Positions 34,061 through 43,011 of a stretch of 55,140 nt of DNA are shown piece by piece. A program made the translations under genes and the position numbers. Position 1 is the stretch's first letter. Each line of letters begins with the position of its first letter. Below the pieces are notes generated by a model. That model was not told the origin of the DNA. It did no database searches and worked only from the letters and a program-made list of their open reading frames with translations. The DNA lies in NCBI RefSeq assembly GCF_018861705.1, contig NZ_JAHLEC010000017.1, positions 1-55,140 of the forward strand, given 5' to 3'. This stretch comes from Clostridium psychrophilum (GTDB lineage Bacteria > Bacillota > Clostridia > Clostridiales > Clostridiaceae).

Positions 34061-34438
34061 AAGAAATCCCAATTGGTGAAAAGTGATATGTTCTCTTTCT
34101 AGTAACAGATTATATAATGAATATCTGCTAATAGAAAGGGGGCATTTCTATGTCTAGAAGAACTAAATATATACCAGAAGAAAAATATATTTTGAAAGAT
34201 TTAGTGATATTATGAAATATTTCAGAATATTAGATATACATTATTTGAATAATATTATATAATAAAAAATGTATAATTAGCTAAATCATTATATACAAAT
34301 TATTGTTACTAAAAATAAAAAATTGGAACATACATATAGATATGGTTATACTTATGTTGCTAAAAAGGATACAAGTTAGACAGCGGGTTTAGCAAAGTGG
34401 GTAGCTGAGTAAATTGGGCCTATAAATCGAAGGGAGTA
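34061..34438 (+). other. Gap with an insertion-sequence scrap
   Basis: It contains the OrfA scrap at 34151-34216. Farther on a short frame, ending YRYGYTYVAKKDTS at 34379, looks like the tail of a lost gene. No intact gene was seen. Confidence 0.4.
34151..34216 (+). pseudogene. Possible transposase OrfA start fragment
   Basis: A 21-residue frame, MSRRTKYIPEEKYILKD and four more, follows an AAAGGGGG site. It resembles the first residues of IS3-family OrfA proteins (MSxRTKYxxEEKxxIL). It is not related to the insertion sequence at 18482. Confidence 0.35.
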
Positions 34439-34807
34439 GTGGTAATGCTTGCAAGTGAAAATGAAAATATAACGAGAGTTTATGACTCGTCACCGGTAAT
34501 AAGTGAAGACGAAAATCCAGAAATGAGTTATGAAGTAAGACAAGTAAAAATTCGAAAACAGTTGAAAATGATGAAAGCTGCACAAAAAAGAGGTAAAATA
34601 GAAGGTGAAGTGGAAGCTGCAAGAAATTTATTAGAATTGGGAGCCGATATAGAATTAATAATTAAAGCTATAGGTTTTCAAGAGAAGGAAATTATAGGGA
34701 TAAAAAAAGAATATAGAATTATATTAATAAGTGATTTTTTGGTAAAAATAAGACGCTTGTTGGGAAACTGTTTGAGTAAAGATTGGGTTGAAAAGTTGAA
34801 AAGTTGA
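34439..34807 (+). pseudogene. Rpn-family C-terminal remnant
   Basis: The 122-codon frame (GTG 34439, or ATG 34445) encodes a charged helix and then EAARNLLELGADIELIIKAIGFQEKEIIGIKKE, which matches the tail of the Rpn proteins at 15000 and 27180. The nuclease core is missing. The frame then runs on into R-like sequence (DFLVKIRRLLGNCLSKDWVEKL), so the original stop is lost. It has an AGGGAG site and might be expressed, but is best read as a relic of a more diverged Rpn type. Confidence 0.6.
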
Positions 34808-34888
34808 TGGTTGGAAAAGATTAGAGGCAAAAAACTTAATGATAAAGATAGGATGGAACTACTAAAACATATTTTGGTAGTTTTTTTC
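34795..34888 (+). repeat. R repeat, copy R11 (3' part)
   Basis: Only the end is clear: GAAAAGTT, AGAGGCAAAAAACTTAATGATAAAG, GATGGAACTACTAAAA-cat-ATTTTGGTAGTTTTTTT (stem about 34857-34879). It is the last R copy before the second polysaccharide locus. Confidence 0.6.
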
Positions 34889-34942
34889 ATGTACTAACTG
34901 AATGCAAAAACTATTGAGTAACCAAACTCTTAAATCGAAAAT

Positions 34943-34971
34943 TTGCCATAAAATTGTTGATACTATATAAT
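34943..34971 (+). promoter_or_regulatory. Sigma-A-type promoter of the second polysaccharide locus
   Basis: TTGCCA (34943-34948), 17-base spacer, TATAAT (34966-34971). Transcription would start near 34978, leaving a leader of about 65 bases before the first glycosyltransferase. The leader has no copy of the 24-110 / 10573 motif. Confidence 0.7.
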
Positions 34972-35043
34972 AAAGTTAAGCAGATTTGTAGAAATTAGAG
35001 AAGTTGCATATTAAAAATTCAAGCATATTGATAGGGGAAGTTT

Positions 35044-36060
35044 ATGTATAAGATTAGTATTATTATACCGATATATAACACAGAAAAGTATTTGAATAGG
35101 TGTTTGGATAGCGTGATAAATCAAACTTTAAAAGATATTGAAATTATTCTAATTGATGATGGATCTACAGATAATAGTTTGAAAATATGTAAGGAGTATA
35201 ACTCAAATGATAAAAGAATTAAGCTAATACATAAAAAAAACGAAGGGGTTTCAAAAGCTAGAAATATAGGGCTATCATATGCAACAGGAGAATATATATC
35301 TTTTATAGATGCAGATGATTGGGTAGAACCTAATATGCTCGAGGAACTCTATAACTTAATAATACCAAATAATACAGAATTTTGCATGTGTAATTATATT
35401 AAAGAAAATAATGGTGGAAGTATATACATGAATTCTAACATTAGTAAAAAGGTTTTAAATGGAAATAATATAAAAAACTTTTTGTTGATTCCATTAATTG
35501 AAAGAGAAGATAATGAAAAGGAGCACACTTTGGCGGGGTTTAGAGGGCCTTGTGGCAAACTTTTCAAAAGAGAGGTAATAGAAAAGCACAATATAAAATT
35601 CGAAAATGAATTAATTATAGGAGAAGATTTTTTATTTAATTTAGAATTTCTAATTCATGTAAATAAAGCTATTGTAAACGAAAAATTTTATTATCATTAT
35701 TTCACTAACAGTAATTCTTTATGTACAAAATATAAAAAGGACTGTTGGAACTCATTTTATAGAAATATAATTTTATATATAAAAAGATTTTTAATAGAGA
35801 ACAATATATATTCACAAACTAAGGATAGAGTGGATAAATTGATCATAAAGTATTTTTTTATGTCAATAATAAATGAGAAAAGAAAAGATAATCCTAAAAA
35901 AACAGTGGAAAAGATAAATGCAATTAAACAAATTTGTGAAGACAAAATTATTATCGATTGTCTTAATGATTTTAATTTGAATTTATATAAAAGAAGAAAT
36001 AAGCTTATTTTGATTCTAGCAAAATATGGACTTTACCACTTGATTTTTATAGTTATATAA
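35044..36060 (+). CDS. Glycosyltransferase, GT2 (GT-A fold)
   Basis: A 338-residue inverting transferase with SIIIPIYNTEKYLNRCLDS at the start, DDGSTDNS (38-45) and metal-binding DADD (89-92 in FIDADDWV). The region RGPCGKLFKREVI followed by GEDFLFN matches the acceptor and catalytic-base segment of capsule GT2 enzymes. It is the first gene of the second locus, behind a clear promoter, with a GGGGAAG ribosome site. It resembles the GT2 at 7436 in layout but is not a close copy. Confidence 0.88.
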   Translation: MYKISIIIPIYNTEKYLNRCLDSVINQTLKDIEIILIDDGSTDNSLKICKEYNSNDKRIKLIHKKNEGVSKARNIGLSYATGEYISFIDADDWVEPNMLEELYNLIIPNNTEFCMCNYIKENNGGSIYMNSNISKKVLNGNNIKNFLLIPLIEREDNEKEHTLAGFRGPCGKLFKREVIEKHNIKFENELIIGEDFLFNLEFLIHVNKAIVNEKFYYHYFTNSNSLCTKYKKDCWNSFYRNIILYIKRFLIENNIYSQTKDRVDKLIIKYFFMSIINEKRKDNPKKTVEKINAIKQICEDKIIIDCLNDFNLNLYKRRNKLILILAKYGLYHLIFIVI

Positions 36061-36087
36061 TACATACACAGAAAGGAACGAGGACAA

Positions 36088-37149
36088 ATGAAAAAGATTC
36101 TGGTTATTGCATTCTTTGCAAAAAATTTTGGAGATGATCTTTTTTTAAAAACATTATTTGAAAGATATAATAACATTGAGTGGACCATGGATGTATATGA
36201 TGAAAGTTATAATGATGTTTTTGCTAAATACAAAAATGTAAAAATAATAAGTACATTTTGTCATAAGGTATTTAGAAAACTTAAATTAGAAAAGTTAACA
36301 TATAAAAAGTATGATGCAGTTGTTTTTATTGGTGGCTCAATATTTATGGAAATAGAAAATTGGAGGAGTACATATACATATAGGCAAAAAATATTCCGAT
36401 TTTTTGATGAAAAAGCTATCTTTTTTATAGGGTGTAATTTTGGCCCATATAAATCTAAAGAATTTATAGAAAAATATAAAAATTTATTTGGTAAATGTAA
36501 AGATATTTGTTTTAGAGATAATTATTCATATGACTTATTTAAACATTTAGATAATACTAGAGTTGCCCCTGATGTAGTTTTTCAGTTAAAAACTAAAAAA
36601 ATAGAAAAAACAAAAAAAACTCTAGGCATATCTGTAATAGATTTAAGCGAAAGAAAAGATTTGGTGGAATATCAGGAAAAATATATTAATAAAGTAATTG
36701 ATATAATAAAAGAAGCGATAAATAGACAAATTAAAGTTACCTTATTTTCCTTTTGCGAAAGAGAAGGAGATATGAAAATCATAGAAAAAATAACTAGTAA
36801 TTTAGAAAAAAAATACATAGATTATGTAAATATGGAAAATTATGATGGTAGGATAGAAAGATTTTTAGAAAAATTTAAGTCTATGGAGAATATAATTGGA
36901 ACAAGATTTCATGCTTGCATACTATCACAAGTTTTTGATCAAGGAATATATCCATTAATATATAGTAACAAAACTTATAATGCACTTAAAGAGATAGATT
37001 TAGTAAATGAATATACAAATATAAAAGATATTGATAAATTAGATGAAAAACATATATTAAATACAATTTCTGAAAATAAGACCAAAAGTAATGATGTCTT
37101 TTCTAAGGCAGAAGAGCAATTTGCAGTATTAGATGAGTATATTAGATAA
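36088..37149 (+). CDS. Polysaccharide pyruvyl transferase family protein (third, distant member)
   Basis: This 353-residue protein has the family's start NFGDDLFLKTLFERY (cf. NxGDD in CsaB-like enzymes), YDAVVFIGGSIFMEIENW, SYDLFKHLDNTRVAPDVVF and the C-terminal GTRFHACILSQVF with the conserved R-x-H. It is clearly more distant from the two proteins in the first locus than those are from each other and has no iron-sulfur partner next to it. It probably adds or transfers an acidic group on a polysaccharide sugar, by family. It lies 27 bases after the GT2 gene. Confidence 0.82.
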   Translation: MKKILVIAFFAKNFGDDLFLKTLFERYNNIEWTMDVYDESYNDVFAKYKNVKIISTFCHKVFRKLKLEKLTYKKYDAVVFIGGSIFMEIENWRSTYTYRQKIFRFFDEKAIFFIGCNFGPYKSKEFIEKYKNLFGKCKDICFRDNYSYDLFKHLDNTRVAPDVVFQLKTKKIEKTKKTLGISVIDLSERKDLVEYQEKYINKVIDIIKEAINRQIKVTLFSFCEREGDMKIIEKITSNLEKKYIDYVNMENYDGRIERFLEKFKSMENIIGTRFHACILSQVFDQGIYPLIYSNKTYNALKEIDLVNEYTNIKDIDKLDEKHILNTISENKTKSNDVFSKAEEQFAVLDEYIR

Positions 37150-37183
37150 ATTAGAATATTAATATGATTAGGAGATAAAGAAG

Positions 37184-38434
37184 ATGAGCAATAAAACAAA
37201 TACAAAACTTGATGAATTATATTACAGTTTAAATATTGATAACTGTAGCATAAAAGAAACAGCTAAAGAAATTGTTGATTTAATTTCATCACAATTTAAT
37301 GATATTCAAACTAACAGTTTAAATGATATTATAAGTAGATATTTTAAAAGTGGATTATCAAAAGATGGACTTGATTTCTATATTGAAAATGGGTTAATTA
37401 TAGATGAGAAAGCAAAATCATTTCTAAATGAATTTTTTAATAGAAAAAGAATTATCGCTTTAAGAAATAAATATGACACAATAGTTTTAAAAGATAGTAA
37501 TAAACTTATATCTGTAATAATTGCTACTTATAATAGAAAAGAAATGTTAGTGCAAGCTGTGGAAAGTGTTTTTAGTCAGAGCTACAAGAACATTGAAATT
37601 ATAATTGTAGATGATTGTTCAACTGATGGGACAGAACAAATGGTTAAGGATAAATATGAAAACTGTTCATCTGTGGTATATAGCAAAAATGATGTGAATA
37701 AAGGACCAGGGCTTACTAGACTTAGAGCATATAAAGAGTTTTGCAATGGCAATTATGTTGTTTTTATGGACGATGATGACTATTTTATAGACAAAGACTA
37801 TTTTTTAAAAGCAGTGAATTTACATGAAAAAGAAGAAAATTTATCATTTGTTGCTCCCAGTCATTTTATATACAATTATCAGAATAATAAAATTAAATGC
37901 ATTGATTTAAAATGCCCAAAGAGGATAAATAATAAAGAATATTTTCTTAACTTTAATCAAAAGTATATAAAACCAATTGCTTCAGCAACTATGTTTAATA
38001 GAAAATCTTTAGATAATGTTAAACTGGAGGAAATGGTTATTCTTAATGATACTACGCTGTTTTTAAGAGCATTACTTGATGGTGATGCTGGATTTGTTGA
38101 TACCATTGGTTTAGTTTATAGACTTCATGGGAATAATATAACTTATAATTTGACCTGCGATTTTATAATTGAAAATTTACTTGAGAAAATAAGAGTAAAG
38201 GAACTAGGTGTAAAAGAATTTAAATTTAAAGCTGATGAAATGAATGAATGGCTAACTAAACAATTAAACGTCACTATTTCATATTATTTGAAAAATTCAA
38301 AGGTTAAATTATCAGATTATGTTAAATTATTATCTTTTTTAAAGACTAATTTTAAAACCTCTTATAATCATTTCAAAATTATATTTATAAAAAGTGTCAT
38401 TCGCAAGTTACTTAAAAAGTGGAAGAAACTATGA
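37184..38434 (+). CDS. Glycosyltransferase, GT2, with N-terminal extension
   Basis: A 416-residue protein. The GT2 domain begins near residue 108 (LISVIIATYNRKEMLVQAVESVFSQSY) and shows VDDCSTDGT (about 142-150) and the acidic DDDD motif (196-199 in VFMDDDDYF). The first 105 residues are an extra helical, charged region (DELYYSLNIDN...FNRKRIIALRNKYD) absent from its GT2 neighbours; it might bind a partner enzyme or the membrane. A GATTAGGAGATAAAG site precedes the ATG. The end overlaps the flippase start by 4 bases (ATGA). Confidence 0.86.
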   Translation: MSNKTNTKLDELYYSLNIDNCSIKETAKEIVDLISSQFNDIQTNSLNDIISRYFKSGLSKDGLDFYIENGLIIDEKAKSFLNEFFNRKRIIALRNKYDTIVLKDSNKLISVIIATYNRKEMLVQAVESVFSQSYKNIEIIIVDDCSTDGTEQMVKDKYENCSSVVYSKNDVNKGPGLTRLRAYKEFCNGNYVVFMDDDDYFIDKDYFLKAVNLHEKEENLSFVAPSHFIYNYQNNKIKCIDLKCPKRINNKEYFLNFNQKYIKPIASATMFNRKSLDNVKLEEMVILNDTTLFLRALLDGDAGFVDTIGLVYRLHGNNITYNLTCDFIIENLLEKIRVKELGVKEFKFKADEMNEWLTKQLNVTISYYLKNSKVKLSDYVKLLSFLKTNFKTSYNHFKIIFIKSVIRKLLKKWKKL

Positions 38435-39951
38435 AGGGAAGACGAAGTTTTTATAATATAATTTTTGGTATTGGAGGTCAAATACTTACTATAGCTTTAG
38501 GAATAGTAATTCCTCGACTTTTTATTAGTACTTTAGGTTCGGAAGTAAATGGATTAATGTCATCAATTACACAAATAGTTGTTTATTTAGGATTATTAGA
38601 AGCTGGAGTTGGAGGAGCATCAATTCAAGCACTCTATTCTCCAATATCAAAAGGTGATAAAGATGGAGTAAATGGAATACTTGCGGCCACTTCGCAATAT
38701 TATAGGAAGACTGGCATATGGTATTGCGTGGCTGTCGTGTTATGCGCAATCATTTATCCTTTATTTATTACATCAAATATAAGTAGAATATCCATTTTTG
38801 CTGTTATTTTTTTAACTGGCATGAGCGGAGCTATAAATTTCTTTTTTCAAGGGAAATTTAAATTACTTTTAACTGCAGAGGGTAAATCGTACGTTGTAAC
38901 TATTGTAGCTACAATTATTAATTTATTAACCAGTGCAGCAAAAATTGCTTTGTTGTTGCTTGGTTATAATATTGTTTTAATTCAACTTTCATATTTTATA
39001 ATAAGTATTCTTCAGATGATTATTATGTGGTTTTATATTAAGAGAAATTATAAGTGGATCAATTTAAGCGTTAAGGCAAACTATGATGCAATATCTCAGA
39101 AAAATTCTGTTTTGGTTCATCAAGTATCAGGTTTGATTTTTAATAATACGGATGTACTTGTGCTTACAGTATTTTGTGGCTTAAAAGTAGTTAGTGTTTA
39201 TGTGATTTATAATATGCTGTTTGAGATTGTAAATACCGCGATTAGCAACATAAACAGTGGTATTGTATTCGTTCTTGGACAAAGTTATTATGAAGATAAA
39301 AATAAATATATGAAATTATATGATTCCTATGAATTATATTATATGGCGATGGTATTTGCACTATATGCTATTTCGTATGTTCTCATTTTGCCATTTATGA
39401 AACTATATACTGCAGGAATAACGGATATAAATTATATTAAATTTTGGTTACCAGTTCTTTTTGTAATATTAAAATTATTACTTTGTGCAAGAACGCCGAG
39501 TATGAATGCAATAAATGTTTCAGGACGATTTAGAGAAACTCAATACAGATCAGTATTTGAATCAACAATTAATATTGTTGCATCGTTAATATTTGTTAAA
39601 TACTATGGGATATATGGAGTACTAATGGGCACAATTGTGGCATTATTGTACCGAACAAACGATATTATTCTTTATAGCAATAAACATATTCTTAAAAGAA
39701 GTCCATGGATTACATATAAACGTTGGTTAATTAACGTAACAGTGTTTTTAGCAATTATTTATATAACCACTAATCTACACATATTTCCTACAACCTATAT
39801 AAATATAGTAGGTATAGCTATTGTATTAGCAATAACAATAATTCCTATATTTTTTATAATAGGGTCTATATTCGAAATGAGGGTTTGTAAATACACCTTA
39901 AGTTATGTTACAAAATATATTGGAAAGGGTGTTAACAATAAGAAAAGGTAG
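38431..39951 (+). CDS. Wzx-like polysaccharide flippase
   Basis: This 506-residue protein has about twelve to fourteen membrane segments and an N-terminus typical of the polysaccharide transport family (IVIPRLFISTLGSEVNGLMSSITQIVVYLGLLEAGVGGASIQALYSP). It should export lipid-linked units made by this locus. I chose ATG 38431, giving the usual ATGA overlap with the preceding stop; a GTG at 38419 would add four residues. It shares only family-level similarity with the flippase at 8810, so each locus has its own transporter. Confidence 0.85.
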   Translation: MKGRRSFYNIIFGIGGQILTIALGIVIPRLFISTLGSEVNGLMSSITQIVVYLGLLEAGVGGASIQALYSPISKGDKDGVNGILAATSQYYRKTGIWYCVAVVLCAIIYPLFITSNISRISIFAVIFLTGMSGAINFFFQGKFKLLLTAEGKSYVVTIVATIINLLTSAAKIALLLLGYNIVLIQLSYFIISILQMIIMWFYIKRNYKWINLSVKANYDAISQKNSVLVHQVSGLIFNNTDVLVLTVFCGLKVVSVYVIYNMLFEIVNTAISNINSGIVFVLGQSYYEDKNKYMKLYDSYELYYMAMVFALYAISYVLILPFMKLYTAGITDINYIKFWLPVLFVILKLLLCARTPSMNAINVSGRFRETQYRSVFESTINIVASLIFVKYYGIYGVLMGTIVALLYRTNDIILYSNKHILKRSPWITYKRWLINVTVFLAIIYITTNLHIFPTTYINIVGIAIVLAITIIPIFFIIGSIFEMRVCKYTLSYVTKYIGKGVNNKKR

Positions 39952-39964
39952 GAAAAAATAAAAC

Positions 39965-41980
39965 ATGAAAAACAAAATATTGAAAATACTCTTTTTATTA
40001 CTAATAATATGTGGCGTTGTAACTATTACCTTCATATTAATTAAAAACCAGGAAAAACCAAACGTCACTTACGATGTTAAAAGTACTAAGCCTGTTGTAT
40101 CAGATAGTGGCATTAAAATAATTAAGCCAATTGCATCAGATATTATTCAACTTTTAGAGATAAAAAACAAAAGTAAACAACACCCAAGAATATTAGCTTC
40201 TAGTGATGATTTTAATTCTATTAAGATACAAATAGCTAATAACAAAAAGGTTAAAGCTAGATTTAAAAGCTTGAGGAAAAAAGCAGATAATATGTTAAAA
40301 CAGCCACCAGTAAGATATGAAATTCCAGATGGGGTCAGGCTTCTAGAAACAAGTAGAAAAGTGTTAGATAGAGTTCAGACTCTATCTTTTATGTACAAAA
40401 TAACAGGTGAGCGCAAATATGCAGAGCGCGCGTGGATTGAGCTTGAAACTGTTTCAGGTAAAAATCCTAATCAAGAAAAATATGTTTTTAAAGATTGGCA
40501 CTCAGCACATTTTTTAGATACAGCAGAAATGACGAATGCAGCAGCTATAGGTTATGATTGGTTATATGATTATTTATCTGAAAAGCAAAAAGAAGTTATT
40601 CGCAGTGCAATAGTCAACAGAGGACTTAAACCAGCGCTTGATTCATATAGAAAAAAAACATCATGGGTTGTAACGGATAATAATTGGAATGCTGTTTGTA
40701 ATGGTGGCATAGGTATGGGCGCACTTGCAATAGCTGATGAGGGACCAGAATATGAAAAACTTTCAGGAGAAATATTAGAAGCAGGAATTAAGTCATTACC
40801 TATTATGCTCAAAGATTATTCCCCCGATGGAGGATGGTATGAAGGACCAGCTTATTGGAATTACGCAACTACTTATACAGCATATTTCATAGCGTCATTG
40901 GATTCAGCTTTAGGCAGTGATTTTGGTTTGTCAAAAAATTTGGGATTATCTTCTGCTGGAAATTTTCCACTTTATCTTGAAGGTGTAAAGGGCCAATTCA
41001 ATTATGCAGATGCTTCGTTGTTTAGAAACGGGTCACCAGTACTACTTTGGCTTGCAAATAAATATGAAAAGAGCGAATATGCTTGGTGTTTTAATAAGAT
41101 AACCGCGCTTTCGGATGATAGTGTTATGGGATTTATTTGGGGTGCAAATACTACAAAAAGTAAAGCACCTAAAATACAAGACAAGTATTTTAAAAATATT
41201 GAAGTAGTGGGTATGCATACTGATTTATTAAGCCCAAATGACAACTTTATAGGGTTTAAGGCAGGAAAAAATGGACAAAGTCATGGTGATTTAGATATCG
41301 GATCTTTTGTGTATGATTCACTAGGTGTAAGGTGGATATATGATTTAGGAACTGAAAATTATAATCTTCCAGAATATTTTGATATGAGTTATAACAGTAA
41401 AAGATGGTTGTATTACAGGAAAAGGGCAGAGGGTCATAACACCTTAGTGCTTAATCCCAATAATAAGCCTGATCAAGATGTAAAGGCAGACACAAAAATA
41501 ATTTCATTTAAGGCTGAGAAGGGAAAAACTTTTGCAATTGCAGATTTAACGGATGCTTATAAGGAAAATGCAATCTCAGTTAAAAGAGGTATAAAAATGT
41601 ATAAGGAAAATGGAAAAATACTTGTACAAGATGAAATTAATACAAAAAAGCTTACAGATATATGGTGGTTTGTAAATACAAAGGCGTATATAAAAGTTAG
41701 TAGTGATAAAAAATCTGCAATATTATATAAGAATGGAGAAAGATTATGGATTGGCATATTATCTCCATTAAAAGGTGAATTTCAAATTATGAAGGCAGAG
41801 CCTCTTTCTTCATCACCTAATCCTAAGGATCAAACAGTAAATAAAGAATATAAATTAGCTATACATTTAGACTCGACAAATAAAACTACTATAAGTGTAA
41901 TGATGTGTCCATTAACAAAAAACAAAAATAAACCTAAAAGTTTATTGAAGGTTACAGCATTAGATGAGTGGCACAAATAA
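39965..41980 (+). CDS. Exported heparinase II/III-like polysaccharide lyase
   Basis: The 671-residue protein has an N-terminal signal or anchor (KILKILFLLLIICGVVTITFILI, about 5-27) and is therefore outside the membrane. An alpha-helical toroid follows (HPRILASSDDFNSIK; VVTDNNWNAVCNGGIGMGALA; DGGWYEGPAYWNYATTYTAYFI). The C-terminal beta part is heparinase-like (SHGDLDIGSFVYDSLGVRWIYDLG, RAEGHNTLVLNP). The layout fits uronic acid-cleaving lyases. In this locus, which also makes UDP-glucuronate, it may trim or release the polysaccharide. It starts 13 bases after the flippase gene. Confidence 0.82.
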   Translation: MKNKILKILFLLLIICGVVTITFILIKNQEKPNVTYDVKSTKPVVSDSGIKIIKPIASDIIQLLEIKNKSKQHPRILASSDDFNSIKIQIANNKKVKARFKSLRKKADNMLKQPPVRYEIPDGVRLLETSRKVLDRVQTLSFMYKITGERKYAERAWIELETVSGKNPNQEKYVFKDWHSAHFLDTAEMTNAAAIGYDWLYDYLSEKQKEVIRSAIVNRGLKPALDSYRKKTSWVVTDNNWNAVCNGGIGMGALAIADEGPEYEKLSGEILEAGIKSLPIMLKDYSPDGGWYEGPAYWNYATTYTAYFIASLDSALGSDFGLSKNLGLSSAGNFPLYLEGVKGQFNYADASLFRNGSPVLLWLANKYEKSEYAWCFNKITALSDDSVMGFIWGANTTKSKAPKIQDKYFKNIEVVGMHTDLLSPNDNFIGFKAGKNGQSHGDLDIGSFVYDSLGVRWIYDLGTENYNLPEYFDMSYNSKRWLYYRKRAEGHNTLVLNPNNKPDQDVKADTKIISFKAEKGKTFAIADLTDAYKENAISVKRGIKMYKENGKILVQDEINTKKLTDIWWFVNTKAYIKVSSDKKSAILYKNGERLWIGILSPLKGEFQIMKAEPLSSSPNPKDQTVNKEYKLAIHLDSTNKTTISVMMCPLTKNKNKPKSLLKVTALDEWHK

Positions 41981-42289
41981 TGAATATATTGTTACAATTA
42001 ATAATAAGATTGACTTAAGTATTTAGGTAATTAGTGCAAAATATAAGAAAGGAGGATATAATGAGGGGGATATATGATAAAAAAGAAAACATTTTGTTAA
42101 TATTATGATATACTAAATTATGATTTAAAATAAATTAATGTGACTAAAAATGTAATAAATTGTATTGGCTTGTATATTAAATGATTTATTAAATGACATA
42201 AAAGAAATCAGATAAAAACTTTTTATTATTATACATTTGTGGGGAAAATAGCTAATAAAACTTTGTACAGTACTAGGAGGGGAATAGTA
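41981..42289 (+). other. Gap with a short leader-like frame
   Basis: The 309 bases are AT-rich. A strong AAAGGAGGATATA site (42049) precedes a 15-codon frame (MRGIYDKKENILLIL, 42061-42108), which may be a leader peptide or a leftover gene start. No strong promoter was recognised. The ribosome site of the sugar transferase, AGGAGGGG, lies at 42275-42282. Confidence 0.4.
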
Positions 42290-42958
42290 ATGCAACAATT
42301 AGAGAGAGATTTAATAGTTACACAGGTGGAAACAACCCGTGAATATGAAAAAAATCTTGGATATTTTATAATTAAAAGAATAATAGATGTTATAGGTGCC
42401 TTATGTGGGATTTTATTACTAAGTCCAGTGATGATGATTTTTGCCATTTGGATTAAGTTAGATTCAAAGGGACCTGTTTTTTTTGCTCAGAATAGAGTAG
42501 GACAAGATGGTAAATTATTTAAAATGTATAAGTTTAGATCTATGTGTTTAGATGCGGAAGCGCTTATTGAAAAGCTTAAAGAGAAAAATGAAATGTCAGG
42601 ACCTATGTTTAAAATTAAAGAAGATCCGAGAATAACTAAAGTAGGTAAGTTTATACGAAATACAAGTATAGATGAACTCCCTCAACTTTTTAATATATTA
42701 AATGGAGAAATGTCCATAGTAGGCCCAAGGCCGAGTTTACCTAAAGAAGTAGCACAGTTTACATCTTTTCAAAAACAAAGGTTAATTGCAAAACCGGGGT
42801 TAACTTGTTATTGGCAGGTTAGAGGTAGAAATGACATTAGTTTTGATGAGTGGATGGAAATGGATGTTGAGTATTTGACGAATAGAAACACATTAGTTGA
42901 CATAGGACTGATATTAAAAACAGTAAGAGTATTATTTGGTGATAAGGGCGCAAGATAG
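42290..42958 (+). CDS. Initiating sugar-phosphate transferase (polyprenyl-P transferase family)
   Basis: This 222-residue enzyme moves a sugar-1-phosphate from a nucleotide sugar to undecaprenyl phosphate, the first step of the repeat unit. A membrane segment near 29-55 (IIDVIGALCGILLLSPVMMIFAIWIKLD) is followed by the conserved YKFRSM box, DELPQLFNILNGEMSIVGPRP and KPGLTCYWQVRGRNDISFDEWMEMD. It is the short form lacking extra N-terminal helices of WbaP. I chose ATG 42290 after AGGAGGGG over GTG 42239. It is followed 53 bases later by UDP-glucose dehydrogenase. The sugar could be galactose, glucose or another. Confidence 0.9.
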   Translation: MQQLERDLIVTQVETTREYEKNLGYFIIKRIIDVIGALCGILLLSPVMMIFAIWIKLDSKGPVFFAQNRVGQDGKLFKMYKFRSMCLDAEALIEKLKEKNEMSGPMFKIKEDPRITKVGKFIRNTSIDELPQLFNILNGEMSIVGPRPSLPKEVAQFTSFQKQRLIAKPGLTCYWQVRGRNDISFDEWMEMDVEYLTNRNTLVDIGLILKTVRVLFGDKGAR

Positions 42959-43011
42959 AGAGTGTAAATACATACATAAAAGCAAATGAAAAAAATGGAG
43001 GATTTATATTT

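Noticed and set aside
13793-34888. R repeats as integron attC sites
   Set aside because: No tyrosine integrase is visible in the window, and attC-like core sites (GTT-containing boxes) were not found; kept only as an analogy.
13793-34888. R repeats as group I intron/IStron or TnpB guide RNA ends
   Set aside because: No TnpB, no Y1 gene beyond one scrap, and the conserved group I core sequences were not recognised.
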